Source: an uncultured Pelagibacteraceae bacterium (GTDB lineage: Bacteria; Pseudomonadota; Alphaproteobacteria; Pelagibacterales; Pelagibacteraceae). Taken from it: 64,000 bases of DNA. This document shows, piece by piece, positions 8,053 through 17,992 of this stretch. The position numbers and the translations under genes are program-made. Below the pieces are notes generated by a model. That model was given only the letters and a program-made list of their open reading frames with translations, made no database searches and was not told the origin of the DNA. Within the stretch, counting starts at the first letter, position 1. Each line of letters starts with the position of its first letter. The stretch is from contig CACMYF010000001.1 in assembly GCA_902617805.1 (NCBI GenBank), positions 1 through 64,000 on the forward strand, written 5' to 3'.

Positions 8053-10905
8053 TTAAGCTAAAAGAGGTTTCAAAAATTGACCAGTATAACTCCCCTTAAC
8101 TTTGCATACTTCTTCTGGTTTTCCTTCGGCGACAATATTACCACCTTTTACACCGCCTTCAGGACCCATATCCACAATGTAGTCGGCTGTTTTAATTACA
8201 TCTAGATTATGTTCAATAACAACTACTGTATTCCCAAGTTTTACAAATGTATGAAGTATCTCTAAAAGTTTTTTAATATCATGTTGATGCAAACCTGTAG
8301 TTGGTTCATCTAAAATGTACATCGTTTTTCCAGTTGATCTTTTTGAAAGTTCTTTTGCAAGTTTAATTCGTTGAGCTTCACCACCTGATAGTGTAGTTGC
8401 TTGCTGGCCGATTTTAATATAACCCAATCCAACTTTTTTAAGAGTTAACAATTTTGTTTTTATATTAGAAATATTTTCGAAATACTCACATCCTTCATCA
8501 ACTGACATGTCCAAAACATCTGCAATACTCTTACCTTTAAATTTTATTTCCAAAGTTTCTCTATTGTACCTTGTTCCTTTACACTCATCACATTGTATAT
8601 ACACATCAGGTAAAAAATGCATTTCATATGTAATTACACCATCACCCTCACAAGCTTCACATCTACCTCCTTTAACATTGAAAGAAAACCTTCCTGGTTT
8701 ATATCCTCTTGTTTTTGACTCTGGTAGACTCGTAAACCAATCTCTAATAGGCCCAAAGGCTCCAGTATATGTTGCTGGATTTGATCTTGGAGTTCTACCA
8801 ATAGGAGACTGGTCAATATCAATTATTTTATCAATTAATTCTACCCCCTTATAACCTTTAAATGATTTAGGGGTTTTTCTTGCTTTATTATTTAATGTTA
8901 AGTTTAAAGCATGAAACAATGTTTGTAATATTAAAGTAGATTTTCCACTTCCAGAAACACCAGTAACACAGGTAAATGTTCCAGTTGGAATTTTAAGATT
9001 TACATTATTTAAATTATTTCCACTTGCACCATTTATTTCTACAAATCTTCCATTTTTAGCTAAACGTCGAGTTTTAGGAATTTCAATTGTTTTTTTATTT
9101 GCAAGATATTGACCTGTAATACTATTTTTATCTTTTTTAATTTCATCATATGATCCTTGGGCTGTTATCTCACCACCATTACTACCGGCTTCCGGACCTA
9201 GATCAATGATATGATCTGCATTTTCCATTGTCTCTGTATCATGCTCAACAACAATAACTGTATTCCCAAGATCACGTAATCTTTTTAATGCGTTAATGAG
9301 CTTTACATTGTCTTTTTGGTGTAATCCAATTGAGGGTTCATCCAAAACATATAATACACCTGTCAAACCTGATCCAATCTGTGAAGCCAATCTTATTCTT
9401 TGAGCTTCACCACCTGATAAAGTTCCAGATTCTCTGGATAATGTTAAATAATCTAAACCAACATTTAAAAGAAAATTTAATCTTTCGTTAATTTCCTTAA
9501 GAACATGTTCGGCAATTTTAAATTGTCTTTTATCAAGATTATTTTCTAAATTTTTAAACCATTCTGCTGCATCTAAAATAGATTTTTTTGTTACCTCGCT
9601 AATATTTAGATCATTTATTTTTACACATAAAGCTTCCTCTTTTAATCTGTCACCATTGCATGCTTCGCAGGCAGTGTTAGATTGATATTCAGCTATTGCT
9701 TCTCTTTTCCATTCGCTATCAGATTCTAGAAATCTTCGTTCAAGATTATTAATTACACCTTCAAAGGATTTTTTGTAAGAATATTTTTCGTATCCATCAT
9801 CATAATTAAATTTAATTTCATCTTCATCTGAACCATAAAGAATAATATCTTTAATTTTTTTGGGTAATTTTTTCCATTTTTCATCTAAAGAAAAACCATA
9901 ATGTTTTGCTAAAGATGCTAAAGTTTGAGCATAATATAATGTAGTTGATTTTGACCAAGGTTCAATTGCTCCATCTGCTAAACTTTTTCTTTCATCAGGA
10001 ATAACTAAATTTGGATCAACATTTAATTTCATTCCAATTCCCTCACATTCTTCACAAGCTCCATATGGGCTGTTAAATGAAAAAAGTCTTGGCTCAATTT
10101 CCTCAATTGTAAAACCACTCTCAGGGCAAGCGAATTTAGTAGAGTAAATTAATTTTTCAATTTTTCTGAATTTTTGAGGAAGTGTTTCATCTTCATATTC
10201 TACAAAAACTAAACCGTTAGCTAAATTTACAGCTGTTTCAATACTTTCGGCCAATCTGTTTCCAAGTTTAGAATTTAAAACTATTCTATCGACCAAGATT
10301 GAAATATCATGTTTAAGTTTTTTATCTAGATTAGGTGATTTTTCTATATCATATAGAACATTATCAATTTTAATTTTTCTAAATCCTCTTCTCTTGTAGC
10401 TTGAAATATCTTTTTTATATTCACCCTTACGACCTCTCACCACTGGGGCGTAAATATATATTGTTGATTTTTTTGGTAATTTTTTAACTAAATCTACTAT
10501 CTGTGTAATTGTTTGAGAGGTTATTGGTTTACCTGTAAATGGTGAGTAGGGGATACCTGCTCTAGCGTATAATACCCTCATGTAATCATAAATTTCAGTT
10601 ACCGTTGCAACAGTAGACCTTGGATTTTTTGAAGTATTTTTTTGCTCTATTGCAATAGCTGGACTTAATCCTTCTATTAGATCAACATTTGGTTTTTTCA
10701 TTTTATCTAAAAATTGACGTGCATAGGCAGATAAACTCTCTACATATCTTCTTTGACCCTCTGCGTAGATTGTATCAAAAGCTAAAGATGATTTTCCTGA
10801 CCCTGATAGACCCGTTATGACCACAAATTTGTCTTTTGGAATCTCTACAGTAACATTCTTTAAATTATGTTCTTTAGCGCCCTTAATAACTATCTTTTTC
10901 ATCAT
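8053..10905 (-). CDS. uvrA: Excinuclease ABC subunit A
   Basis: ATPase that recognises bulky DNA damage and loads UvrB. 950 residues with two ABC modules: Walker A '[14 protein letters not shown]' near residue 30 and '[10 protein letters not shown]' near 640, two LSGGEAQR signatures and two 'DEPS/TTGLH' Walker B regions. The first zinc module reads CPES...CEEC, so its second Cys is Ser, a form also met in other alphaproteobacteria; the central (CEAC) and C-terminal (CEAC...CDEC) modules are intact. Starts with ATG-ATG at 10905, divergent from ssb with an 88-base shared control region. Confidence 0.96.
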   Translation of the reverse strand: MMKKIVIKGAKEHNLKNVTVEIPKDKFVVITGLSGSGKSSLAFDTIYAEGQRRYVESLSAYARQFLDKMKKPNVDLIEGLSPAIAIEQKNTSKNPRSTVATVTEIYDYMRVLYARAGIPYSPFTGKPITSQTITQIVDLVKKLPKKSTIYIYAPVVRGRKGEYKKDISSYKRRGFRKIKIDNVLYDIEKSPNLDKKLKHDISILVDRIVLNSKLGNRLAESIETAVNLANGLVFVEYEDETLPQKFRKIEKLIYSTKFACPESGFTIEEIEPRLFSFNSPYGACEECEGIGMKLNVDPNLVIPDERKSLADGAIEPWSKSTTLYYAQTLASLAKHYGFSLDEKWKKLPKKIKDIILYGSDEDEIKFNYDDGYEKYSYKKSFEGVINNLERRFLESDSEWKREAIAEYQSNTACEACNGDRLKEEALCVKINDLNISEVTKKSILDAAEWFKNLENNLDKRQFKIAEHVLKEINERLNFLLNVGLDYLTLSRESGTLSGGEAQRIRLASQIGSGLTGVLYVLDEPSIGLHQKDNVKLINALKRLRDLGNTVIVVEHDTETMENADHIIDLGPEAGSNGGEITAQGSYDEIKKDKNSITGQYLANKKTIEIPKTRRLAKNGRFVEINGASGNNLNNVNLKIPTGTFTCVTGVSGSGKSTLILQTLFHALNLTLNNKARKTPKSFKGYKGVELIDKIIDIDQSPIGRTPRSNPATYTGAFGPIRDWFTSLPESKTRGYKPGRFSFNVKGGRCEACEGDGVITYEMHFLPDVYIQCDECKGTRYNRETLEIKFKGKSIADVLDMSVDEGCEYFENISNIKTKLLTLKKVGLGYIKIGQQATTLSGGEAQRIKLAKELSKRSTGKTMYILDEPTTGLHQHDIKKLLEILHTFVKLGNTVVVIEHNLDVIKTADYIVDMGPEGGVKGGNIVAEGKPEEVCKVKGSYTGQFLKPLLA

Positions 10906-10944
10906 AATTTTAGTTGCTTTGAGTTAATAAAATTAATATTCAGA

Positions 10945-10963
10945 AGAATTGTGATATAATTCT
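10945..10963. promoter_or_regulatory. ssb extended -10 with overlapping dyad, uvrA-ssb intergenic
   Basis: A perfect TATAAT (10955-10960) preceded by TG one base away forms an extended -10 for ssb, about 34 bases before its ATG; no good -35 is visible. A dyad AGAATT-N7-AATTCT (10945-10963) overlaps it exactly. No LexA-type box (GTTC-N7-GTTC or CTGT-N8-ACAG) occurs in the divergent region. The dyad could be an operator or could be chance in A+T-rich DNA. Confidence 0.5.
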
Positions 10964-10993
10964 AATTAACTAAATTAACAAATATTAAATATT

Positions 10994-11443
10994 ATGGCTG
11001 GAAGTTTAAATAAAGTATTATTAATTGGTCGTTTGGGCGCAGATCCTGAAATTAAGCAAATGGTAAATGGCAAAAGTGTAGCTCGATTAAGCCTTGCAAC
11101 AAGTCAGTCTTGGAAAGATAAAAACACAGGTGAAAGAAAAGAAAAAACTGAATGGCACCGTATAGTTGTATTTAACGAAGGTTTAGTAAATGTTGTTCAA
11201 CAATACTTAAAAAAAGGAGCTCAAGTTTATGTTGAGGGACAACTTACAACAAGAAAATGGAAAGATGAACAATCGGGACAAGACAAATACTCAACTGAAA
11301 TAGTTATACAAGGATATAATTCTTCACTTACGATGTTGGGCGGAGGAAATTCTGGTGGTGGAATTCAAAATGACACAACTCAACAAAATAACATTGAGGA
11401 TTCTTCACAAGTGTCAGATATGGATGATGAAATTCCATTTTAA
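10994..11443 (+). CDS. ssb: Single-stranded DNA-binding protein
   Basis: Tetrameric OB-fold protein that coats single-stranded DNA in replication, recombination and repair. 149 residues: OB domain with '[16 protein letters not shown]', '[12 protein letters not shown]' and '[12 protein letters not shown]', a Gly/Gln/Asn-rich linker, and the acidic protein-interaction tip ending in 'DMDDEIPF' (the DDxIPF rule). Five bases before gyrA, so probably co-transcribed with it. Confidence 0.96.
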   Translation: MAGSLNKVLLIGRLGADPEIKQMVNGKSVARLSLATSQSWKDKNTGERKEKTEWHRIVVFNEGLVNVVQQYLKKGAQVYVEGQLTTRKWKDEQSGQDKYSTEIVIQGYNSSLTMLGGGNSGGGIQNDTTQQNNIEDSSQVSDMDDEIPF

Positions 11444-11448
11444 TTTCT

Positions 11449-14028
11449 ATGAAAAATACCGAAGAGTTTAAAGATAAAAATATAAAATTAATCTCAATGC
11501 ATGATGAGATGAGCTCATCATATCTTTCTTATGCAATGAGCGTAATTGTAAGTCGTGCTCTTCCCGATGTTAGAGATGGATTAAAACCAGTTCATAGAAG
11601 AATTTTATATGCAATGTACAAAGGCGGATATGATTGGTCTAAACAATTTAGAAAATCTGCAAGAATAGTTGGAGATGTTATTGGTAAATATCACCCACAT
11701 GGTGATCAATCAGTTTATGATGCTTTAGTGAGAATGGTGCAAGATTTCTCTATGAGTTTACCGTTAATTCAAGGTCAAGGAAATTTTGGTTCTATTGATG
11801 GTGATCCAGCTGCAGCAATGAGATATACCGAAACTCGCTTGTCAAAGGTTTCTCAATATTTAATTGATGATATCGAAAAAAATACAATTACTTTCAAAAG
11901 CAATTATGATGAAACTGAGAAAGAACCTAGTGTTTTACCAGCACAGTTTCCAAATTTATTAGTAAATGGAGCTGGCGGCATCGCTGTTGGTATGGCAACA
12001 AGTATACCTCCACATAATTTAGGTGAAATTATAGATGGCACTTTAGCCTTAATAGATAATAAGGATATTAAAATTAAAGAATTAATGAAACATATACCTG
12101 GTCCAGATTTTCCAACTGGTGGTGTAATTATAGGCAAAGATATAATAAAACAAGGCTATAACAATGGAAGAGGGTCCTTTAAGATTAGAGGTGAAATTAA
12201 TATTGAACAACAAAAAAATGGACGTGAAAGACTGGTAATAACTTCTATACCTTATCAAGTTAATAAATCTGTATTAAACGAAAGGATTGCTCAATTAGTA
12301 AGAGAAAAAAAGATTGAAGGAATAAGAGATATTAGAGATGAATCTAACAGAGAAGGTATTAGGGTAGCAATAGATTTAAGAAACGGTATAGAACCAGAAA
12401 CTATAAAGAGACAATTATATAAAAATACTCAAATAGAGAGTTCATTTGGTTTTAATACTTTAGCTATTGTAGAGGGAAAACCTCAAACTTGCACACTAAA
12501 AGATTTTTTATCTAATTTTTTAACTTTTAGAGAAGATGTAGTAATTAAGAAAACTAAATTTGATCTTCAAAAAGCAGAGGAACGTGCCCATATACTTATA
12601 GGATTATCTGTTTCAGTTGAAAATTTAGATAAAATAATAAAAATTATTCGATCATCTAAAACACCTGATGATGCTAAAATATCAATTCTAAAAACTAAAT
12701 GGAAAATAAATAAATCTCAAAAATTAATTTCTTTAGTAGAGGGAAAAAAAGGTAAAAACCTTTATTCTTTATCAGAACCACAAGTTATAGCTATTTTAGA
12801 ATTAAGACTTCAAAAATTAACTGCATTAGGAATAAATGAAATCGAAGTTGAAATTAAAAAATTAGCTGAACTAATAACTAAATATAAAAAGATTATTTCA
12901 TCAAAAAAAGAACTTTTAAAAGTAATCAGTGAAGAGTTAAAAAATATTAAAGAGAAATTTGCTATACCAAGAAGAACTAAAATTATTGATGCTGTTTTAA
13001 ATTATGATATTGAGGAAACTATCCAAAAACAATCGGTAATAATTACAGTTACATTGCAAGGATACATAAAAAGAGGTTCTTTGGATGGAGTAAAAAAACA
13101 AAAAAGAGGTGGAAAGGGAAAATCAGGCATAACAACTAGAGATCAAGACTCAGTTGTTCAAACATTGTCAGTAAATACTCATACGTCAGTTCTCTTCTTC
13201 TCAACTGAGGGTTTAGTATACAAGATCAAAGCATGGAAAATCCCAGAGGGGTCATCTTCATCAAAAGGAAAATCTTTATTTAATATTTTACCTTTGAAGA
13301 GTCATCAAGCAATAAGCTCAATTATGCCAATGCCTGAAGATGAAACAGACTTAAAAAATTATCAAATTATTTTTGCTACAGCGCAAGGAAAGGTACGAAA
13401 AAATAGTTTAGAAGATTTTTCATCAATTAATGCATCTGGAAAAATTGCAATGAAATTGGATAACAATGATAAAATTGTAGGTGTTAAAATTTGTAAAGAT
13501 GATCAAGATATAATTTTAAGCACAAAATTTGGAAAATGCATTAGATTCGAAGCCAAGAAACTTAGAGTTTTTAAAGGTAGATCTTCTAAAGGAATTAAAG
13601 GTATAGTGTTAGTACCTAATGATCAAATAGTATCTTTGTCAGTTATTGATAATGATAAAATTAATAAAAATGGAAAAAAATCAAAAGACGAAAAAACTGA
13701 ATTAAAAGCTAAAGAGAAATTTGTTTTATCAATAAGTGAGAATGGTTATGGTAAAAAGACTTCTCATATAGATTACAGAGTTACTAACAGAGGTGGAAAA
13801 GGTATTATAGGAATTGTAAATTCACCAAGAAATGGAAATATTACTTCATCCTTTCCTGTTTTTGAGGGTGATGAAATTTTAATCTCTACTAACAAAGGTA
13901 GGGTTATAAGAGTTGCTGTTAAAGAAATTAGAACAGCAGGCCGAAATACTCAAGGAGTTAGAATAATTAAGTTATCAGGAGAAGAAAAAGTTGTTTCAGC
14001 AATTAAAATTGATGATAATTTAATTTAA
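11449..14028 (+). CDS. gyrA: DNA gyrase subunit A
   Basis: Breakage-reunion subunit of gyrase. 859 residues: 5Y-CAP/tower region with catalytic Tyr126 in 'AAAMRYTE', coiled coil near '[13 protein letters not shown]', and a six-bladed C-terminal wrapping domain that includes a GyrA-box-like 'KQKRGGKG' (residues about 547-554). The position matching E. coli Ser83 is Gln87 ('[10 protein letters not shown]'); the Asp matching Asp87 is kept. The stop codon shares one base with the coaD start. Confidence 0.96.
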   Translation: MKNTEEFKDKNIKLISMHDEMSSSYLSYAMSVIVSRALPDVRDGLKPVHRRILYAMYKGGYDWSKQFRKSARIVGDVIGKYHPHGDQSVYDALVRMVQDFSMSLPLIQGQGNFGSIDGDPAAAMRYTETRLSKVSQYLIDDIEKNTITFKSNYDETEKEPSVLPAQFPNLLVNGAGGIAVGMATSIPPHNLGEIIDGTLALIDNKDIKIKELMKHIPGPDFPTGGVIIGKDIIKQGYNNGRGSFKIRGEINIEQQKNGRERLVITSIPYQVNKSVLNERIAQLVREKKIEGIRDIRDESNREGIRVAIDLRNGIEPETIKRQLYKNTQIESSFGFNTLAIVEGKPQTCTLKDFLSNFLTFREDVVIKKTKFDLQKAEERAHILIGLSVSVENLDKIIKIIRSSKTPDDAKISILKTKWKINKSQKLISLVEGKKGKNLYSLSEPQVIAILELRLQKLTALGINEIEVEIKKLAELITKYKKIISSKKELLKVISEELKNIKEKFAIPRRTKIIDAVLNYDIEETIQKQSVIITVTLQGYIKRGSLDGVKKQKRGGKGKSGITTRDQDSVVQTLSVNTHTSVLFFSTEGLVYKIKAWKIPEGSSSSKGKSLFNILPLKSHQAISSIMPMPEDETDLKNYQIIFATAQGKVRKNSLEDFSSINASGKIAMKLDNNDKIVGVKICKDDQDIILSTKFGKCIRFEAKKLRVFKGRSSKGIKGIVLVPNDQIVSLSVIDNDKINKNGKKSKDEKTELKAKEKFVLSISENGYGKKTSHIDYRVTNRGGKGIIGIVNSPRNGNITSSFPVFEGDEILISTNKGRVIRVAVKEIRTAGRNTQGVRIIKLSGEEKVVSAIKIDDNLI

Positions 14029-14522
14029 TGAGTAAAATTGCAATTTATCCTGGAACATTTGATCCAATTACATTTGGACATATAGATGTAATAAAAAAAT
14101 CATTAAAATTGTTTGATAAAATAGTTGTAGGTGTTTCAGATGAAAGTAACAAAAATTATTTATTTAGTTCTGAGGAAAGAATAGAAATAGTCAATAAAGC
14201 CTTGTTCAAAGATCTAAAATTAAATAGAAAAAAAATAAAAGTAGTATCATTTGGCTCTTTAACCACTGATTTATGTAAAAAATATAAATCAAACATTATT
14301 CTAAGAGGATTAAGAGCTGTATCTGATTTTGAATATGAATTTCAGTTAGCTGGTATGAATAGAAAATTGAACCAAAACATAGAAACAATTTTTTTAATGT
14401 CTGATGTAGAAAATCAAATAATCTCATCAAGATTTGTTAAGGAGATAGTTAAATTAAAAGGTAATATAAAAAAATTTACTACAAAAAGTACAATTAAATC
14501 TTTAAAAGAGAAATATGAATAA
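14028..14522 (+). CDS. coaD: Phosphopantetheine adenylyltransferase
   Basis: Penultimate step of coenzyme A synthesis: 4'-phosphopantetheine plus ATP gives dephospho-CoA. 164 residues with the nucleotidyltransferase signature 'YPGTFDPITFGHIDVI' at the N-terminus, 'ILRGLRAVSDFEYEFQLAGMNR' and 'SSRFVKEIVKLKG'. All are standard. Lies in the tightly packed ssb-gyrA-coaD-cyclophilin-tgt block and overlaps the next gene by 8 bases. Confidence 0.95.
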   Translation: MSKIAIYPGTFDPITFGHIDVIKKSLKLFDKIVVGVSDESNKNYLFSSEERIEIVNKALFKDLKLNRKKIKVVSFGSLTTDLCKKYKSNIILRGLRAVSDFEYEFQLAGMNRKLNQNIETIFLMSDVENQIISSRFVKEIVKLKGNIKKFTTKSTIKSLKEKYE

Positions 14523-15075
14523 AATTTTTATTAAAATACTTGTTTTATTTTTTTTAATTACCAATCAATCAATCGCTGAGGAGAATATAATGATATTAAA
14601 ATTAAAAGATGGTGACGTTAAAATTGAACTGTTTGAGGATGTTGCGCCAAATCATGTTAAAAGAATTAAGGAATTAGCAAATAGCGGTAAATACGATAAC
14701 GTTGTTTTTCATAGAGTTATTGATGGATTTATGGCTCAAACAGGTGATGTAAAATTTGGAAATTCAGAATCTAAAGATTTTGATCTTAGAAGAGCTGGAA
14801 TGGGTGGATCAGATTTTCCAGATTTAGAGCAAGAATTCAATAGTCTACCACATGATAGAGGAACTTTATCAATGGCAAGAGCTCAAGATCCAAACAGTGC
14901 AAATAGTCAATTTTTTATTTGTTTTCAGCCAGCTCCTTTTTTAGATCGACAGTATACTGTTTTTGGAAAAGTGATCGAAGGAATGGAATTTGTTGATAAA
15001 ATAAAAAGAGGTGATCAAAACAATAACGGTGCTGTAACTGATCCAGATAAGATAATTAGTTTCAAATCCCAATAA
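14515..15075 (+). CDS. Secreted peptidyl-prolyl cis-trans isomerase (cyclophilin)
   Basis: Cyclophilin-type prolyl isomerase, likely periplasmic: residues 1-21 form a signal peptide ('IFIKILVLFFLITNQSIAEE'). The fold is clear from 'VVFHRVIDGFMAQTGD', 'GTLSMARAQDPNSANSQFFICF' and 'FLDRQYTVFGKVIEG', which contain the catalytic Arg, the Gln-Phe pair and substrate-pocket residues. 186 residues. PpiA/PpiB naming cannot be decided from sequence alone. Confidence 0.92.
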   Translation: MNKIFIKILVLFFLITNQSIAEENIMILKLKDGDVKIELFEDVAPNHVKRIKELANSGKYDNVVFHRVIDGFMAQTGDVKFGNSESKDFDLRRAGMGGSDFPDLEQEFNSLPHDRGTLSMARAQDPNSANSQFFICFQPAPFLDRQYTVFGKVIEGMEFVDKIKRGDQNNNGAVTDPDKIISFKSQ

Positions 15076-15082
15076 ATTTTTA

Positions 15083-16195
15083 ATGGCATTAAAAAAATTT
15101 GCCTTTAACGTTTTAAAAAAAGATAAATTTGCTAGGTGTGGTTTAATCGAGACATATCGTGGAAATGTACAAACCCCAGCTTTTATGCCTGTAGGAACTC
15201 AGGCAACTGTTAAAGCTTGCACAATAGATGATATTAAAAAAACAGGTTCTGAAATAATACTTTCAAATACTTATCATTTAATGATACGCCCTGGTGTTGA
15301 AAGGATTGAATCTGCTGGTGGCCTTCACAATTTTATGAATTGTGATTTACCTATTTTGACTGACTCTGGTGGTTTTCAAGTAATGTCTCTTTCAAAATTA
15401 AATAAAATTGATAGAGAGAAGGGCGCTATATTTAACTCTCATGTTGATGGTAAAAAATTTTGTTTAAGTCCAGAGGAGAGTATAAGAATACAGCTAGGTT
15501 TAAATTCAGATATTGTAATGATTATGGATGAATGTCCAAAAAAAACTGATGATTATGATGTTATTCAAAAATCCATGGATCTTTCACTTTATTGGGCTGA
15601 AAGATCTAAAGTAGCTTTTGGTAGTAATCCTCATAAGGCTTTATTTGGAATTGTTCAAGGAGGTCTATTTAAAGATTTAAGACTTAAATCACTTGAAGAA
15701 TTAATTAAAATTGGTTTTGATGGTTATGCTATTGGAGGATTAGCAGTAGGTGAGACACAAAATGAAATGTTTAATGTTTTAGATGACATCAAAGAATATT
15801 TACCTATAGAGAAACCTCACTATTTAATGGGTGTTGGAACACCATCAGATATTTTAGGTGCAGTCAAAAGAGGTATAGATATGTTTGATTGTGTATTACC
15901 TACCAGATCTGGAAGGACAGGTTTAGCGTTTACATGGAATGGAAGGGTAAATATTAAAAATAATAAGTATCAAAATGATAACACTCCACTTGATCCTAAT
16001 TGTGAAAATCTTAACTTAAACAAATATTCAAAAAATTATCTAAATCATTTGTTTAATACTAATGAAATCTTAGCTTCAATGCTTTTGACTCTTCATAATA
16101 TTAATTTTTATCAAGAATTAATGTCGCAAATTAGAAAAAATATTAATTCTGGTACATTTGATGATTTTCATAACAAATACATAGATAAGTTGTAG
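15083..16195 (+). CDS. tgt: Queuine tRNA-guanine transglycosylase
   Basis: Exchanges guanine 34 of GUN anticodons for preQ1. 370 residues with 'DSGGFQVMSL' (general-base Asp94), 'GIVQGGLF', 'GGLAVGE' and the nucleophile Asp269 in 'FDCVLPTRSGR'. The C-terminal zinc site is damaged: the family ligands CxCxxC...H appear as C307, N309, L312 and H338, so two of three cysteines are gone. The rest is well conserved and probably functional. Last gene of its block; 154 bases follow before tRNA-Lys. Confidence 0.93.
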   Translation: MALKKFAFNVLKKDKFARCGLIETYRGNVQTPAFMPVGTQATVKACTIDDIKKTGSEIILSNTYHLMIRPGVERIESAGGLHNFMNCDLPILTDSGGFQVMSLSKLNKIDREKGAIFNSHVDGKKFCLSPEESIRIQLGLNSDIVMIMDECPKKTDDYDVIQKSMDLSLYWAERSKVAFGSNPHKALFGIVQGGLFKDLRLKSLEELIKIGFDGYAIGGLAVGETQNEMFNVLDDIKEYLPIEKPHYLMGVGTPSDILGAVKRGIDMFDCVLPTRSGRTGLAFTWNGRVNIKNNKYQNDNTPLDPNCENLNLNKYSKNYLNHLFNTNEILASMLLTLHNINFYQELMSQIRKNINSGTFDDFHNKYIDKL

Positions 16196-16285
16196 TTAGA
16201 GTAACTGTGCTATTTTGTATATATAATCATGTCAGATTCCTTAATTTAACAACCTTAATTAATCAAAACTTTTATATACAACGAA

Positions 16286-16313
16286 TTGAAAAATAAAAAT
16301 TTATCTGTATACA
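16286..16313 (+). promoter_or_regulatory. Promoter of tRNA-Lys
   Basis: TTGAAA (16286-16291) and TATACA (16308-16313) are 16 bases apart with TG just before the -10. The same TTGAAA-N16-CTG-TATNAN layout recurs before tRNA-Pro. The implied start near 16320 leaves a leader of about 30 bases. Confidence 0.55.
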
Positions 16314-16319
16314 CACAAT

Positions 16320-16340
16320 ATTCATTTAAAAAAAATGAAT
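16320..16340 (+). other. Hairpin in tRNA-Lys 5' leader
   Basis: ATTCATTT and AAATGAAT form a perfect 8-bp stem closed by a five-A loop. It sits between the promoter and the mature tRNA end (16350), so the precursor tRNA would carry it. It may guide 5' processing or protect the precursor; A+T-only pairing keeps stability low. Confidence 0.45.
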
Positions 16341-16349
16341 CAATTTTGT

Positions 16350-16422
<73 letters not shown>

Positions 16423-16425
<3 letters not shown>

Positions 16426-16455
16426 TCAATTGAATTAGCTAATTTCAATTGGTGG
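16423..16455. terminator. 12-bp stem-loop joining tRNA-Lys 3' end and M48 gene end
   Basis: The arm 16423-16434, which begins with the tRNA CCA, pairs with 16444-16455 (11 Watson-Crick pairs plus one G-T) around a 9-base loop. It covers the stop codon and last codons of the M48 gene. No T-run follows on either strand, so it is not a classical intrinsic terminator; it may mark both 3' ends. Confidence 0.4.
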
Positions 16456-17262
16456 ATAATCTAATATTACTCCATCCATCTTTTCATTGAGATCTTTAAT
16501 TCTATTATCTGATGATGGATGTGTGCTCATAAATTCAGGTGGCTCTTTACCTTTATTAAGTTCTTTCATTCTTTCCCAAATTTTTACTGTTTCTCTGATA
16601 TCATAACCTGACAATGATGAAAAAATCATACCTAAATAATCAGCTTCACTCTCCTGTTTTCTATTAAAAGGATTTAATAATCCTAGTTGTGTAATCAATC
16701 CAACTGTATTTATTCCAGTTGTTCTATTTACTTGAGATAGTTTTCCTCCACTAAAAATATCTATTAATTGTGTTCCAGTATTTACCAATGTAGCTCTACT
16801 TGCTCTTTCAACCGAGTGTTTTGCTACAGCATGAGCAATTTCGTGACCCATCACCGCAGCTAATCCATCAGTATTTTTTGTTGCTTCAAGAATACCAGTG
16901 TATACAGCTATTTTACCTCCTGGCATACACCATGCATTTCTAACTTTTTTACGATCAATTAGAATATATTCCCAATCAAAGTTAATTGTTGGATCTTCAA
17001 TTCCTGCTCTATAAAAATACTCAGAAATTGAGTTTTCCATTCTTTTTCCAATTTCTTTAATTTCATTAAGAGTTTTTGTGTCATCACTCATTTTTTCTTT
17101 TTCTTTTATTTTTTCATAAATCTGAGCAGCTTGAGCATTTAATTTAGCTTCTGAGACAATTTTTAATTGTTTTCTTTCGGTAATTGGTGCTGAAGTACAG
17201 GATGATAATAATAAACTCCCACATCCACAGCCCATGTAAGATAAGAATTTTCTTCTATTCAT
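16435..17262 (-). CDS. M48 family metallopeptidase, Tat-type lipoprotein signal
   Basis: Zinc-dependent peptidase of the M48 (BepA/LoiP-like) family. 275 residues with the catalytic 'HEIAH' at 140-144 and the third ligand in 'ESEADYLG' (about 207). The N-terminus has 'NRRKFL', a twin-arginine motif, followed by a short hydrophobic stretch and a lipobox ending in LSSC (Cys22), so a Tat-exported lipoprotein is likely. Relatives degrade misfolded outer-membrane proteins; that role is inferred. Convergent with tRNA-Lys, divergent from the DUF502 gene. Confidence 0.88.
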   Translation of the reverse strand: MNRRKFLSYMGCGCGSLLLSSCTSAPITERKQLKIVSEAKLNAQAAQIYEKIKEKEKMSDDTKTLNEIKEIGKRMENSISEYFYRAGIEDPTINFDWEYILIDRKKVRNAWCMPGGKIAVYTGILEATKNTDGLAAVMGHEIAHAVAKHSVERASRATLVNTGTQLIDIFSGGKLSQVNRTTGINTVGLITQLGLLNPFNRKQESEADYLGMIFSSLSGYDIRETVKIWERMKELNKGKEPPEFMSTHPSSDNRIKDLNEKMDGVILDYPPIEIS

Positions 17263-17292
17263 AATTAAAAAATTTGATAATACTAGATTAGC

Positions 17293-17370
17293 ATGAATCT
17301 TAATAATAAAATATTAATAGTATTATTTATTATTACAATATTATTTGTTATTTACGCAAGTTACAGTTAA
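17293..17370 (+). CDS. Possible 25-residue single-span membrane microprotein
   Basis: ATG at 17293 opens a 25-codon frame whose product is almost entirely one hydrophobic helix (residues about 6-21) after a polar MNLNNK start, ending in YASYS. It stops four bases before the ATG of the DUF502 gene. A GATAAT element at 17276-17281 would give a leader of only a few bases, and no ribosome site is visible. It could be a real small membrane protein, a leader peptide coupling translation of DUF502, or chance in A+T-rich DNA. Confidence 0.35.
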   Translation: MNLNNKILIVLFIITILFVIYASYS

Positions 17371-17374
17371 TTTT

Positions 17375-17992
17375 ATGGCCAAAAAAAGTAGCAGAAAATC
17401 TTTATCTTTAACTCTTAGAAATTATTTCATTACAGGTGTTGTTGTTTTAATACCGATAGGTTTTACTTTATATTTAACTAAAATTTTAATTGGAATATCT
17501 TCAAACTTAATTCCAAAAAATATTAATCCAAATAGTTATTTACCTTTCAATATCCCTGGCGTTGAAATTGTAATTTCAATTTTACTTATTACTATTGTTG
17601 GTGGCCTGTCTTTATCATTTTTTGGAAGAAGAATTCTAAAATTAATTGATGATTTATTTAAAAGAATTCCTTTTTTAAGAACTGTTTATTCAGCAATTGT
17701 TCAAATGACTGAAACTTTTTCAAAAAAGGATGATGGTAAAAAGAGCGTTGTTTTAATTGAATATCCTAGAAAAGGGGTTTGGGCCGTCGGATTTGCAACA
17801 AAAGAAAATAAAGGAGAGATGGCAGAAAAAACAGGAAAAAATTTAATTAATGTTTTTGTTCCAACAACACCTAATCCAACCAGTGGTTTTTTATTAATGT
17901 TCCCAGTTGAGGATGTTATATATTTAAATATGTCTTTCGAAGAGGCTTCTAAATTTATAGTATCAGCAGGCACTTCAACTAAAAAATCTTAG
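17375..17992 (+). CDS. DUF502 family inner-membrane protein
   Basis: Conserved membrane protein of unknown function. Two N-terminal membrane spans ('YFITGVVVLIPIGFTLYLT' and 'VEIVISILLITIVGGLSLSF'), then 'RIPFLRTVYSAIVQM' and a soluble domain with 'VFVPTTPNPTSGFLLMFP', all typical of DUF502. The ATG at 17375 (MAKKSSRK) is preferred over an in-frame TTG at 17345, which would add ten residues and overlap the upstream microprotein frame. Its last four bases overlap the end of recG. Confidence 0.85.
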   Translation: MAKKSSRKSLSLTLRNYFITGVVVLIPIGFTLYLTKILIGISSNLIPKNINPNSYLPFNIPGVEIVISILLITIVGGLSLSFFGRRILKLIDDLFKRIPFLRTVYSAIVQMTETFSKKDDGKKSVVLIEYPRKGVWAVGFATKENKGEMAEKTGKNLINVFVPTTPNPTSGFLLMFPVEDVIYLNMSFEEASKFIVSAGTSTKKS

